Shown here in pieces: positions 1 to 9,727 of a stretch of DNA of 64,000 nucleotides (positions are counted from its first letter, which is position 1; each line of letters starts with the position of its first letter). The stretch is from assembly GCA_022402465.1 (NCBI GenBank), contig JAKRSH010000027.1, positions 62,001 to 126,000 of the forward strand. Direction: 5' to 3'. Source of the stretch: Leptospiraceae bacterium (lineage in GTDB: Bacteria; Spirochaetota; Leptospiria; Leptospirales; Leptospiraceae). The position numbers were made by a program, and so were the translations under genes. The notes under the pieces were generated by a model. The model did not search any database, had not been told where the DNA came from, and saw nothing but the letters and a program-made list of their open reading frames with translations.

Positions 1-458
1 TTTCCTAAACGAACAATACGTTCAGCAGGAATGCCTTCCGCTAACCAAAGATCGCGAGCTTCGTCATCATTTTCGAATATTGTGATCCAAATCTTATCAA
101 TTGGGATTCCAAGATTTTGGGTAGAAAATTCTAGGGCATAATGAATGGATTCTTTTTTAAAGTAATCACCAAAACTAAAATTGCCTAACATTTCAAAGAA
201 GGTACAATGTCTCTCTGTTTGTCCAACGTTTTCTAAGTCAGTAGTTCGCAGACATTTCTGGGCTGAAGTAGCTCTGGTATATGGTAGTTCGACAGCCCCT
301 GTGAAAAATGGTTTAAATTGGACCATCCCTGCCGTTGTGAAAAGTAAGGTAGGATCACCTGCTGGAATCAAGGAAGAGGATGGAACTATAGTGTGCTCTT
401 TGGATTGAAAATATTGAAGAAATAAGTCGCGAATCTCGGATACTGATTTTGGATTCAT
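1..458 (-). CDS. alaS: Alanyl-tRNA synthetase, N-terminal part (cut by window edge)
   Basis: Charges tRNA-Ala with alanine in the cytoplasm. The minus strand reads from an ATG at 456-458 to the left edge and gives 152 codons with no stop. The translation starts [17 protein letters not shown] and carries the class II AlaRS signatures [39 protein letters not shown] and [12 protein letters not shown] (motif 2 region). The rest of the aminoacylation domain, the editing domain and the C-Ala domain lie outside the window. The gene is divergent from ppc across about 155 bp. Identification is secure from motif order; the start is the natural AlaRS start. Confidence 0.96.
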   Translation of the reverse strand, partial: MNPKSVSEIRDLFLQYFQSKEHTIVPSSSLIPAGDPTLLFTTAGMVQFKPFFTGAVELPYTRATSAQKCLRTTDLENVGQTERHCTFFEMLGNFSFGDYFKKESIHYALEFSTQNLGIPIDKIWITIFENDDEARDLWLAEGIPAERIVRLG

Positions 459-613
459 AGTTTTTGCCTTTTTAACTCAGATCATGAGCCTAATTCCAGA
501 ATTTTGGAAAAAGACTAGGAGTAAAGGGGAATTTCTAGACTAAGAAATCCCATCCCAGGAAAATACTTAAGTATAAATTTGACAGATCACTTAGCCCAAA
601 ATAGTTTTAAAAA

Positions 614-3373
614 ATGGATCACGATACTTTTTCCTTTGAGAAACTAAATTCAGATTATACTAGCCTAACAAGAAACTTAAGAATCGTACTCGAACGATTA
701 GGTGAAAAATCAATAACTCATTTATTGCCAATACTAAGTGAAAATGAAATCCCCGAAAAATTAAACAGCCCACTTCCAGATAAGGCTGTAGAACTTCTAA
801 GTTTATCCTTCCAGTTGTTAAATATGACCGAAGAAAACGTCGCTGCTCAATATAGACGATCGATAGAGAATAAAGGAGAATACAACTCCCTGCATGGACT
901 TTGGCGCTATAACATTGAAAAGATGAAGAATTACGGACTGACTGAACAGGAAATTTTAGATACTATAAAATCTATTCACATCGAACCGGTATTAACTGCT
1001 CATCCAACAGAAGCAAAAAGGGCTACAATCCTTGAGCAACATAGAGAACTTTACTTGTTAATAGTTCAGCTTGAGAATCAAATGTGGACTCCTTATGAAA
1101 GAAAAGAAATAAATAAAAATATTGAATCAGTTATCGAAAGATTATGGAGAACTGGGGAAATTTATTTAAGAAAACCAGATGTTCAGTCAGAAATCCGAAA
1201 CATTGAACACTATCTTAAGAATGTATTTCCTCATGTGATACCTGTTCTTGATACTCGATTAAAGCAAGCCTGGGAAGATGCAGGATTCTCTGCTCATTCT
1301 TTCCAAAATGCATCTGATTTTCCAAAAATAAGTTTTGGAGATTGGGTGGGAGGTGATAGAGATGGACATCCCTTTGTGACCCCTGAATTAACATCTTATG
1401 TTCTAGAGCGTTTTCGAAATCTATCTATAGATTTATATAACGAAAAATGTATAGAGCTCTCCAAAAATTTAAGTCTCTCAGATTATTTACAAAATGCACC
1501 CAAATCATTATTAGATGCTATCAAGAAATATAGTTCAATTCTAGGTGATTTGGGAAAAGAATGCATTCTGAGAAACGTAGATGAGCCATGGAGGCAGTTT
1601 TGTAATTTAATCCGCTATAGATTGCCTTCTGAAGAAAATAAGAAAATAGTAGCAAAAGAATTTTTGTATAAAAATAAATCTGAATTCATCCAAGATGTTT
1701 CTATCCTTAGATCTTCTTTAGAATCCGTAAAGGCATCTCGTTTGGTTGAAACGGAAATTTTCCCCTTAGAAAGATGGTTGATGGCTTTTGGATTTCATAT
1801 GGCAAAGCTGGATATTCGCCAAAATTCAAGCTACCACGAAAAAGCAATAGATCAAATACTTTCCTCTGCAGGTATAAAGAATAGCACATACTCCCTTTGG
1901 TCAGAAGAAGATCGACTAACATTTTTGGAAGAAGAGTTATCTAGTCCAAGACCATTTCTCTTGCCAAGCATTTCAGCAGGACAAGAAGCAGATAATCTTC
2001 TAGCTACTTACAGAACAATTCAAGCGCATATCCAGGCATCTGGAGTAGAAGGAATCGGTTCTTTTATCATTAGTATGACTAGATCCTTATCAGATTTACT
2101 CTTGGTTTTCTTATTCTTTAGAGAATCTGGAATATTGGTAAAGACAGACCAAGGTTTGGTCTCACCTATTCCCATAGTTCCGCTCTTCGAAACAATAGAT
2201 GATTTAGAGAATTCAACTGTAATACTAGATTCTTTCTTGAGTAAAGATATTGTAAAAAATAGCTTACTTTATAGAAAACAAATGGACAAATCGTCCCAAG
2301 CTATACAGCAGATTATGCTTGGTTACAGTGACTCAAATAAAGATGGAGGAATTCTAGCCAGCCAGTGGAATCTTTACCTCACCCAAAATCGATTGACTAA
2401 AATCGCTCAAAAGCATGAAGTCCAAATTAATTTCTTTCACGGAAGAGGAGGATCCATTAGCCGAGGAGGTGGCAAGACTCATCGATTCTTAGATGCTTTA
2501 CCTCATGAAAGCCTAACGGGAAACATACGAATGACAGTTCAAGGAGAAACTATAGCTCAGAAATTTGCAAATAAGATTAACGCAGTTTATAATATGGAAC
2601 TATTCCTTGCTACAGCTACCAAGGTTACGGCAAGGCATAAATTTAGACCTAAGAAAAATCATCCAAGTGAAACTATAGTTGCTAAACTCGCAAAGAGATC
2701 AGGTGAGGTTTATTCTGAACTTCTGAATGCAAAAGGATTTATAGAATTTTTTTCCCAGGCTACACCAATAGATGCTATAGAAAATAGTCGCATAGGTTCT
2801 CGCCCAACTCGCAGAACAGGCAGTAGAACCATTTCGGATCTAAGAGCCATTCCTTGGGTTTTTAGTTGGAACCAATCCCGATTTTATCTACCAAATTGGT
2901 ATGGTTCTGGCAAAGCACTCCAGGAATTGAAGGATGAATCTCCTGAGGATTTCTCTATTCTACAAAATGAAGTTGAAGAATGGCATTTTCTGAAGTATGC
3001 AATTCTGAATGTAGAAACTGGCATTCATAGTGCTAAGCTCTCTCAAATGCTAGCCTATTCTCAATTGGTTGAAGATAAGGGTATTCGTGAGACTTTCTTA
3101 GCTTCTATAAGTGAAGAATTCAAACGAACCCAAGCTATATTGAATGAATTATTCCACAATGTCCCTGTTGAGCAAAGAAGACCCAAAATGATACAAACTA
3201 TTGCAATGCGAGAAAAATCCTTAGAAATCCTTCACTCCCACCAAATTTCTCTTTTGAAGAAATGGCGAGACTTAATAAAGAATGGAGCAGATGAGAATGA
3301 AAAAGAAAATCTATTGCAACCTCTTCTTCTTACAGTGAATGCTATAGCTAGCGGACTTAGAACAACCGGTTAA
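614..3373 (+). CDS. ppc: Phosphoenolpyruvate carboxylase
   Basis: Carboxylates phosphoenolpyruvate with bicarbonate to oxaloacetate, refilling the TCA cycle. At 919 residues it is the usual bacterial length. The signatures appear in order: TAHPTEAKRAT with the catalytic His near residue 130, VGGDRDGHPFVT, the substrate-loop sequence FHGRGGSISRGGGKTH, GYSDSNKDGG, and IGSRPTRR. The C-terminus ends SGLRTTG, matching the conserved C-terminal glycine of the family. The gene stands alone, divergent from alaS. With the fumarase further along it fits anaplerotic and TCA metabolism in an organism growing on fatty acids or amino acids, though that physiology is inferred from the spirochaete assignment. 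Confidence 0.97.
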   Translation: MDHDTFSFEKLNSDYTSLTRNLRIVLERLGEKSITHLLPILSENEIPEKLNSPLPDKAVELLSLSFQLLNMTEENVAAQYRRSIENKGEYNSLHGLWRYNIEKMKNYGLTEQEILDTIKSIHIEPVLTAHPTEAKRATILEQHRELYLLIVQLENQMWTPYERKEINKNIESVIERLWRTGEIYLRKPDVQSEIRNIEHYLKNVFPHVIPVLDTRLKQAWEDAGFSAHSFQNASDFPKISFGDWVGGDRDGHPFVTPELTSYVLERFRNLSIDLYNEKCIELSKNLSLSDYLQNAPKSLLDAIKKYSSILGDLGKECILRNVDEPWRQFCNLIRYRLPSEENKKIVAKEFLYKNKSEFIQDVSILRSSLESVKASRLVETEIFPLERWLMAFGFHMAKLDIRQNSSYHEKAIDQILSSAGIKNSTYSLWSEEDRLTFLEEELSSPRPFLLPSISAGQEADNLLATYRTIQAHIQASGVEGIGSFIISMTRSLSDLLLVFLFFRESGILVKTDQGLVSPIPIVPLFETIDDLENSTVILDSFLSKDIVKNSLLYRKQMDKSSQAIQQIMLGYSDSNKDGGILASQWNLYLTQNRLTKIAQKHEVQINFFHGRGGSISRGGGKTHRFLDALPHESLTGNIRMTVQGETIAQKFANKINAVYNMELFLATATKVTARHKFRPKKNHPSETIVAKLAKRSGEVYSELLNAKGFIEFFSQATPIDAIENSRIGSRPTRRTGSRTISDLRAIPWVFSWNQSRFYLPNWYGSGKALQELKDESPEDFSILQNEVEEWHFLKYAILNVETGIHSAKLSQMLAYSQLVEDKGIRETFLASISEEFKRTQAILNELFHNVPVEQRRPKMIQTIAMREKSLEILHSHQISLLKKWRDLIKNGADENEKENLLQPLLLTVNAIASGLRTTG

Positions 3374-3491
3374 ATAATTTACTTTATTTGTGGATTTAGA
3401 TTTTTGTAACGATTTATAAAATCTTAGTATAAGAGTAATTTAAAGTGATATAAAAAATACTTAAAATCGAAGCAGAGAATAGATTATCATT

Positions 3492-3887
3492 TCAATAATC
3501 GATTTCACGATTTTTTACTTCCGCCTCTTGGGAAATTTTCTTCCTAAGTTTACGAAGTTTGTCTTTTTTGGATTTCTGAAGTTTGGCGATTTGGATGGCT
3601 TGAGAAGATTTCATTCCTAATTCTCTGCGCTCTAAGCGCTCACATAAGATAGCTCTAGCCTTGTATCTATTTAAACCTTGGGTTCTGTAAACAGAGCATT
3701 TAATTTCTTCCCCGCTTGGCTTATGGTTTAGCCTGACTGCCGTAGATACCTTGTTAACATTTTGTCCACCATTTCCAGATCCTCTAGTGAAGCTTTCCAC
3801 TAAATCCGACTCAAGTATGCCTAGAGCTCGCATTTTTGAACGAAGGGCTTCTAATTTTTTTTCAGAGACGGGGAAATGAATATCCAT
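3492..3887 (-). CDS. GGQ-domain peptide-release / ribosome-rescue protein
   Basis: A 131-residue stand-alone RF-1 domain. It has the peptidyl-tRNA hydrolysis motif GSGNGGQNVNKV at about residues 36-47, followed by the usual LNHKPSGEEIKC strand and a Lys/Arg-rich C-terminal tail (about residues 100-125). It lacks the codon-recognition domains of RF1 and RF2 (about 360 residues). Such proteins hydrolyse peptidyl-tRNA on stalled or aberrant ribosomes; the basic tail would enter the mRNA channel in ArfB. The core resembles both ArfB and the mitochondrial MTRFR (C12orf65) group, so no gene symbol is given. Family assignment is firm; the exact rescue pathway is inferred. Confidence 0.85.
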   Translation of the reverse strand: MDIHFPVSEKKLEALRSKMRALGILESDLVESFTRGSGNGGQNVNKVSTAVRLNHKPSGEEIKCSVYRTQGLNRYKARAILCERLERRELGMKSSQAIQIAKLQKSKKDKLRKLRKKISQEAEVKNREIDY

Positions 3888-3908
3888 AGGTATAGTAATG
3901 GTCTATGC

Positions 3909-3935
3909 AAGGCACCCACTCTATAAGTGGGCCTT
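3909..3935. other. Stem-loop downstream of the UVR-motif gene
   Basis: AAGG-CA-CCCACT, loop CTATA, AGTGGG-CCTT: a 10-bp stem with a two-base bulge. It sits just past the stop codon of the minus-strand gene ending at 3944 and upstream of the GGQ gene start. There is no T-run, so it is not a classical intrinsic terminator. It could protect or process the transcript, or mark an attenuated operon boundary. Confidence 0.4.
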
Positions 3936-3943
3936 AGCAGTTA

Positions 3944-4639
3944 TTAATATTTAGATTCTGTTGTTTCTATTTCAACAATTTTACGTTTCAAATTAGATGC
4001 GACTTCATAATTCTCAACCGAGATAGCATTGAATTTCTTCAAGTACAATCCAACCAATTCATCTCCTTGGTTGCCTGGAAAATCTAAAGCCTTTTTGAAA
4101 TTATCCAAATCATACTGAGGGTGGTTGCTTGAAAATTTATGAACAATGCGATCTACTTTTAATTGCGTAGCTTCTCTGGCAAGGCCAGTTGATCTACGAA
4201 ACTCCATAGAGAGATTTGCAAGTGCTTCTAGATAGCCTTCCACACCTTGGATATCTTTATCAATATCATTGTGAGGTTTCTTTTCTTTCGTTTTGCAAAA
4301 TTCCACATAACGCATAACAACTTGATTGAAACGCTCCATTTGATCTTGGATGTAACGATTCGCCTCTTCTTTGTTCTCGGGAAGTTCAAAATCAGGAAGC
4401 CTTGCTATATCATAGGCTTCTAAATTGATATCTATTAATTTCTTCAACTCATCCAAACTTGGAAGAGCTACAGGTGGAAAAGTGACTACAGGAAAATTAT
4501 CACCAAGCTTTAGGAAACTCACTACAACATTGGAAGCAATAATTCGCCCTCCAGGTTGTACGGGATTTTCACCAATTACATTGCAATAGAGAATCAAATT
4601 CCCAGTAGGATTTTGTTTTGTTCCTTTTTCGAAAATCAT
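3944..4639 (-). CDS. Conserved hypothetical protein with UVR-like C-terminal helix pair
   Basis: A 231-residue cytoplasmic protein with no signal peptide or membrane segment. I do not recognise the main body. The C-terminus (about residues 205-229, with [17 protein letters not shown]) resembles the UVR motif seen in UvrB, UvrC, McsA and ClpC, a short helical hairpin used for protein contact. The middle is charged and probably helical. The start at 4639 is preceded by a strong ribosome-binding site (AGGGGGA). It lies about 60 bp downstream of the Mrp ATPase gene in the same direction, so co-transcription is likely. The function is unknown. Confidence 0.65.
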   Translation of the reverse strand: MIFEKGTKQNPTGNLILYCNVIGENPVQPGGRIIASNVVVSFLKLGDNFPVVTFPPVALPSLDELKKLIDINLEAYDIARLPDFELPENKEEANRYIQDQMERFNQVVMRYVEFCKTKEKKPHNDIDKDIQGVEGYLEALANLSMEFRRSTGLAREATQLKVDRIVHKFSSNHPQYDLDNFKKALDFPGNQGDELVGLYLKKFNAISVENYEVASNLKRKIVEIETTESKY

Positions 4640-4699
4640 AGTTCCCCCTACAAAACTAATCTGACTACAGAAAATGAATGAAAGACAAGCATTTTTTCC

Positions 4700-5749
4700 T
4701 CAATCCCATTCTGCGATAGAAGTTTGGAGATTTTTTAAGATTCCGGCATAGGAGGCAGCAACCTTACCTTCCTTCTCTTGTAAAGTTACAGGAAGACCCG
4801 ATTCTCCTGATTTCATGATTTCTAAGGTAATTGGAACGGAACCGAGCACATTTACTTTGAGAGAATCAGCCAATTTTTTACCTCCACCCTGGGAGAATAT
4901 CGCGGAACTATGACCGCAGTTGGGACAAATGAACTCACTCATGTTCTCAACTATGCCCATAACTGGAACTTTTACTTGAGCTAGCATGGCCGCAGCTCTA
5001 CTTGCGTCAAGTAGGGCTATATCTTGTGGCGTTGTCACAAGAACTGCTCCATCTAGATCAATCAACTGAGCCAAAGATAGTTGCACATCCCCAGTTCCAG
5101 GTGGAAGATCTATAAAAAGAAAATCCAATTCACCCCATACTACATCATATAAAAATTGTTCTACTGCCTTTCCAAGCATAGGTCCTCTCCATACAACGGG
5201 TTGGTCATCATTGATAAGAAAAGAAAAAGAAATAATTTTTATACCACCTTTATCTATGGGAAAAATTCTATCATCTTCTACTTTCAAAGGAACACGACCA
5301 TTGATACCAAACATTTTACCAATCGAAGGTCCATAGATATCAGCATCCATAATTCCGACTTTAAGCCCAGCATTCACGGCAGCTGCTGCTAGGTTAGCTG
5401 TCACAGTGGACTTTCCTACTCCACCCTTTCCTGAACCAACAGCGATTACTTTCTTAACTCCAGGAATTCTATTCCCATCTTCTAATTTAAAATTCTGATC
5501 CACTTCAAATTTGATTTTGATCTTTCCTATTCCATCCATCTTAGAGAGCACCTGTCTAATCTGTGCTTCTAATCCGATTTGCATTCTGCGGTCTGCATTA
5601 GGAGTTTTGATATTGAGATCAATTCCTTCAGAAGTTGGTTGCAAATGAGAGATCATTCCTAAAGAAACAATATCTTTCTTTAACTCAGGATGTTTTACTT
5701 CTAAGAGTTTCTTCTGGATGAGGTTGATATCTGGTTTAATTTCTGACAT
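4700..5749 (-). CDS. apbC: Mrp/ApbC-family Fe-S cluster carrier ATPase
   Basis: A P-loop ATPase of the Mrp/NBP35 family that binds and delivers iron-sulfur clusters to apoproteins in the cytosol. At 349 residues it has a DUF59/MIP18-like N-terminal domain (about residues 1-95). The deviant Walker A of the MinD superfamily follows ([17 protein letters not shown], about residues 106-122), then [15 protein letters not shown], the switch sequence [14 protein letters not shown], and the CPNCGH cysteine pair that bridges a cluster in the dimer. It lies 10 bp downstream of the phosphoesterase gene and has an AAGGAAA ribosome-binding site. It probably belongs to a lipoyl protein, phosphoesterase, Mrp operon. 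Confidence 0.93.
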   Translation of the reverse strand: MSEIKPDINLIQKKLLEVKHPELKKDIVSLGMISHLQPTSEGIDLNIKTPNADRRMQIGLEAQIRQVLSKMDGIGKIKIKFEVDQNFKLEDGNRIPGVKKVIAVGSGKGGVGKSTVTANLAAAAVNAGLKVGIMDADIYGPSIGKMFGINGRVPLKVEDDRIFPIDKGGIKIISFSFLINDDQPVVWRGPMLGKAVEQFLYDVVWGELDFLFIDLPPGTGDVQLSLAQLIDLDGAVLVTTPQDIALLDASRAAAMLAQVKVPVMGIVENMSEFICPNCGHSSAIFSQGGGKKLADSLKVNVLGSVPITLEIMKSGESGLPVTLQEKEGKVAASYAGILKNLQTSIAEWD

Positions 5750-5759
5750 GAGAATTTCC

Positions 5760-6719
5760 TTATGAGTATATTATACTATTACTTAGTTCGAATTTTTGAT
5801 TATGAGAATTGAATATATATCTTTCAGTATTCCAAGTGTTCTTATTGTCCCTATTAAAAAAATGAAAACCACTTTTATGATGACTATCAGATATTCTTGT
5901 TGATGAGGCTGAGTTAATAACATAAAAGGGAACATTTTCATCAGGAGTCTTGACCCAATTGGTATGTAAATGTCCATGAAAATATGCTACAGGTGGATTC
6001 GATTTTAGAATTTGAATGATACTATCTCGGTTTCTCATCTTATGGTGGTTAGACTCTTGGCGATCTTTCGGATTCCAAATTGGATGATGACAGACAAGCA
6101 TATATTCACCCTCTTTAGACTGACTCATAATATCCAAAGTTTTTTGAGCAACCAATGGATGAAGAAGTCCCTGGGCATTCATAGCAGGAAGCAATAAATT
6201 GGAATCCCAGCCAATAAATTTCATAGAGGCTATTGTCTTCATTCTGAGGTAGAGACTCGCTCTATTGAAATCAAAGGATTCCGTAAGACTTCCTCGCTTT
6301 TCCAATTCAGGTTCTGTAATCCTAGCCTCATGAGCCTCCATAGGATTTTGAACATCAATTTCTATCTTAACACCAAGGTATTCAGAGAAACTCTTTTCGA
6401 AGTAATCTTCGGTTATTGACTTTTTGGTATATCTATCGTGATTGCCCGGTATCATAAAGGTTCTCTCATCTAAGATAGGCGAAAGAATTTCTTTAGCTAT
6501 TTCAAATTCCTTGGGATGGGAAACATTTGTAATATCTCCAGAAATGATAAGGGCATCATAATTCAGATTACGAATCGTTTCCACTAAGATTTTATGTTGT
6601 AAGTGCTTCTTTCGTCTGCGTAGGTAAAAGTTCGCATAACCTACCAAAGACTTCCTTCTTAAGGTAAATGGATTTAACAAAGTGGGAAAATGAAGATCAG
6701 ATATATGAAGTATTTTCAT
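5760..6719 (-). CDS. Calcineurin-like metallophosphoesterase
   Basis: A 319-residue dinuclear metal phosphoesterase with the complete motif set: [11 protein letters not shown] (D-x-H), IISGDITN (GD), MIPGNHDRY (GNHD), CHHPIW and FHGHLHTNW (GHxH). The pattern is closest to the CpdA/YkuE/Icc group, whose members cleave cyclic nucleotides, other phosphodiesters or lipid-linked phosphates; the substrate cannot be read from the sequence. There is no signal peptide, so it is probably cytoplasmic. Its start overlaps the stop of the lipoyl gene (ATGA, 6716-6719), indicating translational coupling. Mrp follows 10 bp downstream. Confidence 0.88.
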   Translation of the reverse strand: MKILHISDLHFPTLLNPFTLRRKSLVGYANFYLRRRKKHLQHKILVETIRNLNYDALIISGDITNVSHPKEFEIAKEILSPILDERTFMIPGNHDRYTKKSITEDYFEKSFSEYLGVKIEIDVQNPMEAHEARITEPELEKRGSLTESFDFNRASLYLRMKTIASMKFIGWDSNLLLPAMNAQGLLHPLVAQKTLDIMSQSKEGEYMLVCHHPIWNPKDRQESNHHKMRNRDSIIQILKSNPPVAYFHGHLHTNWVKTPDENVPFYVINSASSTRISDSHHKSGFHFFNRDNKNTWNTERYIFNSHNQKFELSNSIIYS

Positions 6720-6967
6720 GAAGTTTTGGTAGCAAGTCTACCGAGGATATCTCCCTTTTTCACTTGGGAACCCTCAGGGAATAGTATTTCATCCAAGCTT
6801 CCATTGATAGGAGACTCCACTGGAAAGGAAGCCTTATCCGTCACCAATTCCAAAATTTCTTGTCCTTCAGATACTAAATCTCCTATCTTCAGATACCATT
6901 TTACGAGTTCGATTTTGTCTGAATCCCCTAGGTCTGGAGTTTTTAGGTCGAAAGTTCTTTTTTCCAT
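6716..6967 (-). CDS. Free-standing lipoyl/biotinyl-domain protein
   Basis: An 83-residue protein made of one lipoyl domain. The hairpin sequence [14 protein letters not shown] presents the modifiable Lys in the TDKA context typical of E2 subunits of 2-oxoacid dehydrogenases, and GDILGRLA ends the domain. The start was set at the ATG at 6965-6967, giving [14 protein letters not shown]; a longer reading from 7063 would run into the divergent gene at 7037. No E2 catalytic or E3-binding domain follows, so it is a stand-alone carrier or a small E2-like adaptor. It is coupled (ATGA) to the phosphoesterase. Lipoylation is inferred from motif context. Confidence 0.8.
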   Translation of the reverse strand: MEKRTFDLKTPDLGDSDKIELVKWYLKIGDLVSEGQEILELVTDKASFPVESPINGSLDEILFPEGSQVKKGDILGRLATKTS

Positions 6968-7036
6968 AGCTCTTTCTAAATTTCCTTGCTTTATAGGGCA
7001 ATTTTGTGACACTGAACTGGAAAGAATCTTTTTTTT

Positions 7037-7876
7037 ATGCAATCTGAAAAAAAAATGTACCAAGGCGAAGAAATCCTATCACATCTCGAAGAGATCACCA
7101 AAAGAAATTATTTACATTTTGAACTCAGAGGACTAACCAAACCTACAAGAGATATACTCAACGAAGTCATACAAGGAATTTTAAATAAAATTGAAGCCAA
7201 TCCTCTAGCTTCCTTCCACCTATTCAGTGGATTGATGGAAGCTCTGCTAAACGCAGTGAAAGGAAACTTAAGACATGTGATTTTCAAAGATGAACTCTTT
7301 CAGAAGATTAGCAATTCTAAGGATACTGAATCCAAGCAAGAAGCCGAAGAACTTCTGAATGTTATCTTAGATACTAGCCCACTACGAGATGCCATGCAAA
7401 GGTATGTTGTTCCTGAAAAGCTTAAGAAAACAGTTCAAAAGATTCTTCAGCTCCAAGACAAAACTCGTTCACGTAAGATCAATTTATCTGAACCTGAAAT
7501 TTCTTTCATGAATGAAGTCAAAAGCAAAATCACAAAGAATGATCAGAAGATTTCTATGAAGATTCGTATTTCTGACAAAGAATTGTACATTCGAATTCGC
7601 AACGATGCTCCCATATTAGGTTTAGATTATAAACGCATAGAAGCCTCTAGGGAAAAGCATGCGGTTCTAGCCAAAGAAGGCAGATCTACTGAGTTCTTTC
7701 GACCCGACTTCTTAGATGAGAAGGAATCTGCTGGTTTTGGTATTGCTATGATAGATGAAGGATTTTATAATATGGGAATTGATCCTTTAGAGAATTTTAC
7801 TATTGTGACAAGCAATCATACCACAACAGCCTATCTCACTTATCCTATCGACGCACTCCAAAAAATGGATTTTTAG
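7037..7876 (+). CDS. Conserved hypothetical protein with a GHKL-type ATPase-like fold
   Basis: A 279-residue soluble protein of unknown function. The segment [19 protein letters not shown] (about residues 63-81) resembles the N-box helix of histidine-kinase-like ATPases, and [12 protein letters not shown] (about residues 235-246) resembles their G-box. The usual D-x-G-x-G box is not obvious, so ATP binding is uncertain. Two starts are possible (ATG at 7037 or 7055); neither changes the fold. It is divergent from the lipoyl gene across about 70 bp. The next coding frame (pabB-pabC) continues in the same frame right after its TAG stop. A regulatory ATPase or scaffold is a guess. Confidence 0.6.
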   Translation: MQSEKKMYQGEEILSHLEEITKRNYLHFELRGLTKPTRDILNEVIQGILNKIEANPLASFHLFSGLMEALLNAVKGNLRHVIFKDELFQKISNSKDTESKQEAEELLNVILDTSPLRDAMQRYVVPEKLKKTVQKILQLQDKTRSRKINLSEPEISFMNEVKSKITKNDQKISMKIRISDKELYIRIRNDAPILGLDYKRIEASREKHAVLAKEGRSTEFFRPDFLDEKESAGFGIAMIDEGFYNMGIDPLENFTIVTSNHTTTAYLTYPIDALQKMDF

Positions 7877-7948
7877 AAGATAGAACTTTTCTTTGAAGAT
7901 ACAAAATCCATTCCAGGTAGAACGGAAAAGATTACATTTTCCCATCCT

Positions 7949-9727
7949 TTGGAAACATTTGTTCCTAAGAATGAATTGGAATTCTTTCGAGATCTCAAAA
8001 AACTAGAAAGTATTTATAAATCGAATCAATACTATATTGCAGGTTTTATTAGCTATGAAGCTGGATATTTTCTTGAGGAAAAATTTTCCCACCTTAGGCA
8101 AGACTTTTATCCTGAAGGGATCTTTCATCTTTCCCTTTTCGAAAATCCTAGTAGAACTATTTTCCAATCGACTCAATCATCTCAAACAAAATCGTTTAGC
8201 GTGCAAGATGTCCGATATGGTATCAGCCAAAAGGAATATAAACAAAAAATTGAAAGAATTCAAAATTTTCTAAACGAAGGTGAAAGCTATCAGATTAATT
8301 TTACCTTTCCTGTAAGATTTGAAACAAATTCATCTGCCTTAGAATTTTATAATAACTCAAAGCTAAAACAATCAGTTGCTTACGGTGCCTTCATGGATCT
8401 TGGTGAATCTCAGATTCTATCTCTTTCGCCAGAGCTTTTCCTTAAATTTGAAAATGGTAGAGTCTTAGCAAAACCCATGAAGGGCACAGCAAAGCGTTCC
8501 CCACTTCCCGAAATAGACGAATGGATAAGCCACTCCTTATTTTCTTCTGAGAAAAATAGAGCAGAAAATTTGATGATCACTGATTTGATACGCAATGACA
8601 TTGGTAGATTCTCTGAAATTGGCTCAGTCAAGGTCTCTTCCTTATTTGAAATTGAAACGTTTGAAAGCATACACCAAATGACAAGTTCTGTAGAATCCAA
8701 GCTAGCATCCGATTTTACATTTTGGGATTTATTTTGGGGGATGTTTCCTTGTGGCTCAGTCACAGGAGCACCTAAGATTCGTTCTATGGAAATTATTCAT
8801 GACTTAGAACAAGAGCAAAGAGGAATTTATACAGGATCGATTGGCTATTTTGCACCCAAGAACTCCAAAGAAAGAAGTTTATGGAATATTGCAATTCGCA
8901 CTATAGAATTTAGAAATGGAAGCTGCAAGATGGGCATAGGTTCCGGAATTACGATTGAATCTCAGGCTGAAGAAGAATGGCGAGAATGTCAAAGTAAACT
9001 TCGATTTATTGGGATTCAGCAAAATCTAGATTCTAGTTCCGATGAACTAAAATTAGACGACACTACTATGTACGAACAAGATTGGATTACAGATGATTTT
9101 AAGTTGTTTGAAAGTATAGGCTGGACAGGTTATCGATTTAAGCTATTAAACTACCATAGATCGAGAATTCAAAAATCTGCAAAATACTTTGGAATTCCAT
9201 TCAATGCAAGTCTTTGGACTAAACATCTTAACGATTTTGTAAAATCCAAGGAAAGTATTTCTGGGAGAATAAAGTACAATTTGTACAAAGATGGATCGTA
9301 TAAGATAATCTTTTTCCCTATGGATTTTAAGAAAAAACAAAAAGTCAAAAAATTACCAACAGACAGAATCCAAATTTCCGAAAAAATCATTCACTCTGAT
9401 TCCCTCTATCTCTACCACAAAACTAGCTATCGCAAAATCTACGACGAAACCTATAAAACTAAAAAGGAATTCTATGATATACTTTTCACAAACGAGAGAA
9501 AAGAATTAACGGAATCCTGTGTTCATAATTTATTCCTGAAAATGGATGGGGTCTATTTTACTCCCAGCATTGATTCAGGAATCCTTAGAGGAACACTAAG
9601 AGAATACTGCCTAAAGAAATTTCCTAGATGGTTTCAAGAAAAAATTCTTGTCCCAGAAGATTTGATTAAGGCAGATAAAATTATCCTTGGAAATTCCGTT
9701 CGTGGCTTTACAGAATGTATTTACTAA
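7949..9727 (+). CDS. pabBC: Aminodeoxychorismate synthase component I fused to aminodeoxychorismate lyase (PabB-PabC)
   Basis: Makes p-aminobenzoate for folate. The N-terminal 350 residues are a chorismate-utilising domain with [22 protein letters not shown] (the Lys that marks PabB rather than TrpE) and [16 protein letters not shown]. The last 220 residues are a class IV aminotransferase-type domain with HKTSYRK (PLP Lys region), [13 protein letters not shown] and [15 protein letters not shown]. One chain thus covers both steps after glutamine amide transfer; a PabA partner is not in the window. The given start is a TTG, but conserved-looking sequence (FFEDTKSIPGR) lies upstream in frame without ATG, GTG or TTG; see findings. 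The 3' end overlaps hslU by 20 bp. Confidence 0.9.
   Translation: METFVPKNELEFFRDLKKLESIYKSNQYYIAGFISYEAGYFLEEKFSHLRQDFYPEGIFHLSLFENPSRTIFQSTQSSQTKSFSVQDVRYGISQKEYKQKIERIQNFLNEGESYQINFTFPVRFETNSSALEFYNNSKLKQSVAYGAFMDLGESQILSLSPELFLKFENGRVLAKPMKGTAKRSPLPEIDEWISHSLFSSEKNRAENLMITDLIRNDIGRFSEIGSVKVSSLFEIETFESIHQMTSSVESKLASDFTFWDLFWGMFPCGSVTGAPKIRSMEIIHDLEQEQRGIYTGSIGYFAPKNSKERSLWNIAIRTIEFRNGSCKMGIGSGITIESQAEEEWRECQSKLRFIGIQQNLDSSSDELKLDDTTMYEQDWITDDFKLFESIGWTGYRFKLLNYHRSRIQKSAKYFGIPFNASLWTKHLNDFVKSKESISGRIKYNLYKDGSYKIIFFPMDFKKKQKVKKLPTDRIQISEKIIHSDSLYLYHKTSYRKIYDETYKTKKEFYDILFTNERKELTESCVHNLFLKMDGVYFTPSIDSGILRGTLREYCLKKFPRWFQEKILVPEDLIKADKIILGNSVRGFTECIY

Noticed and set aside
181..408. Plus-strand frame of 75 codons over alaS
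   Set aside because: It is the shadow of the clearly conserved alaS frame on the minus strand.
6690..7136. Plus-strand frame of 148 codons
   Set aside because: It overlaps the lipoyl gene antisense and the start of the next gene; low-complexity translation with no motif.
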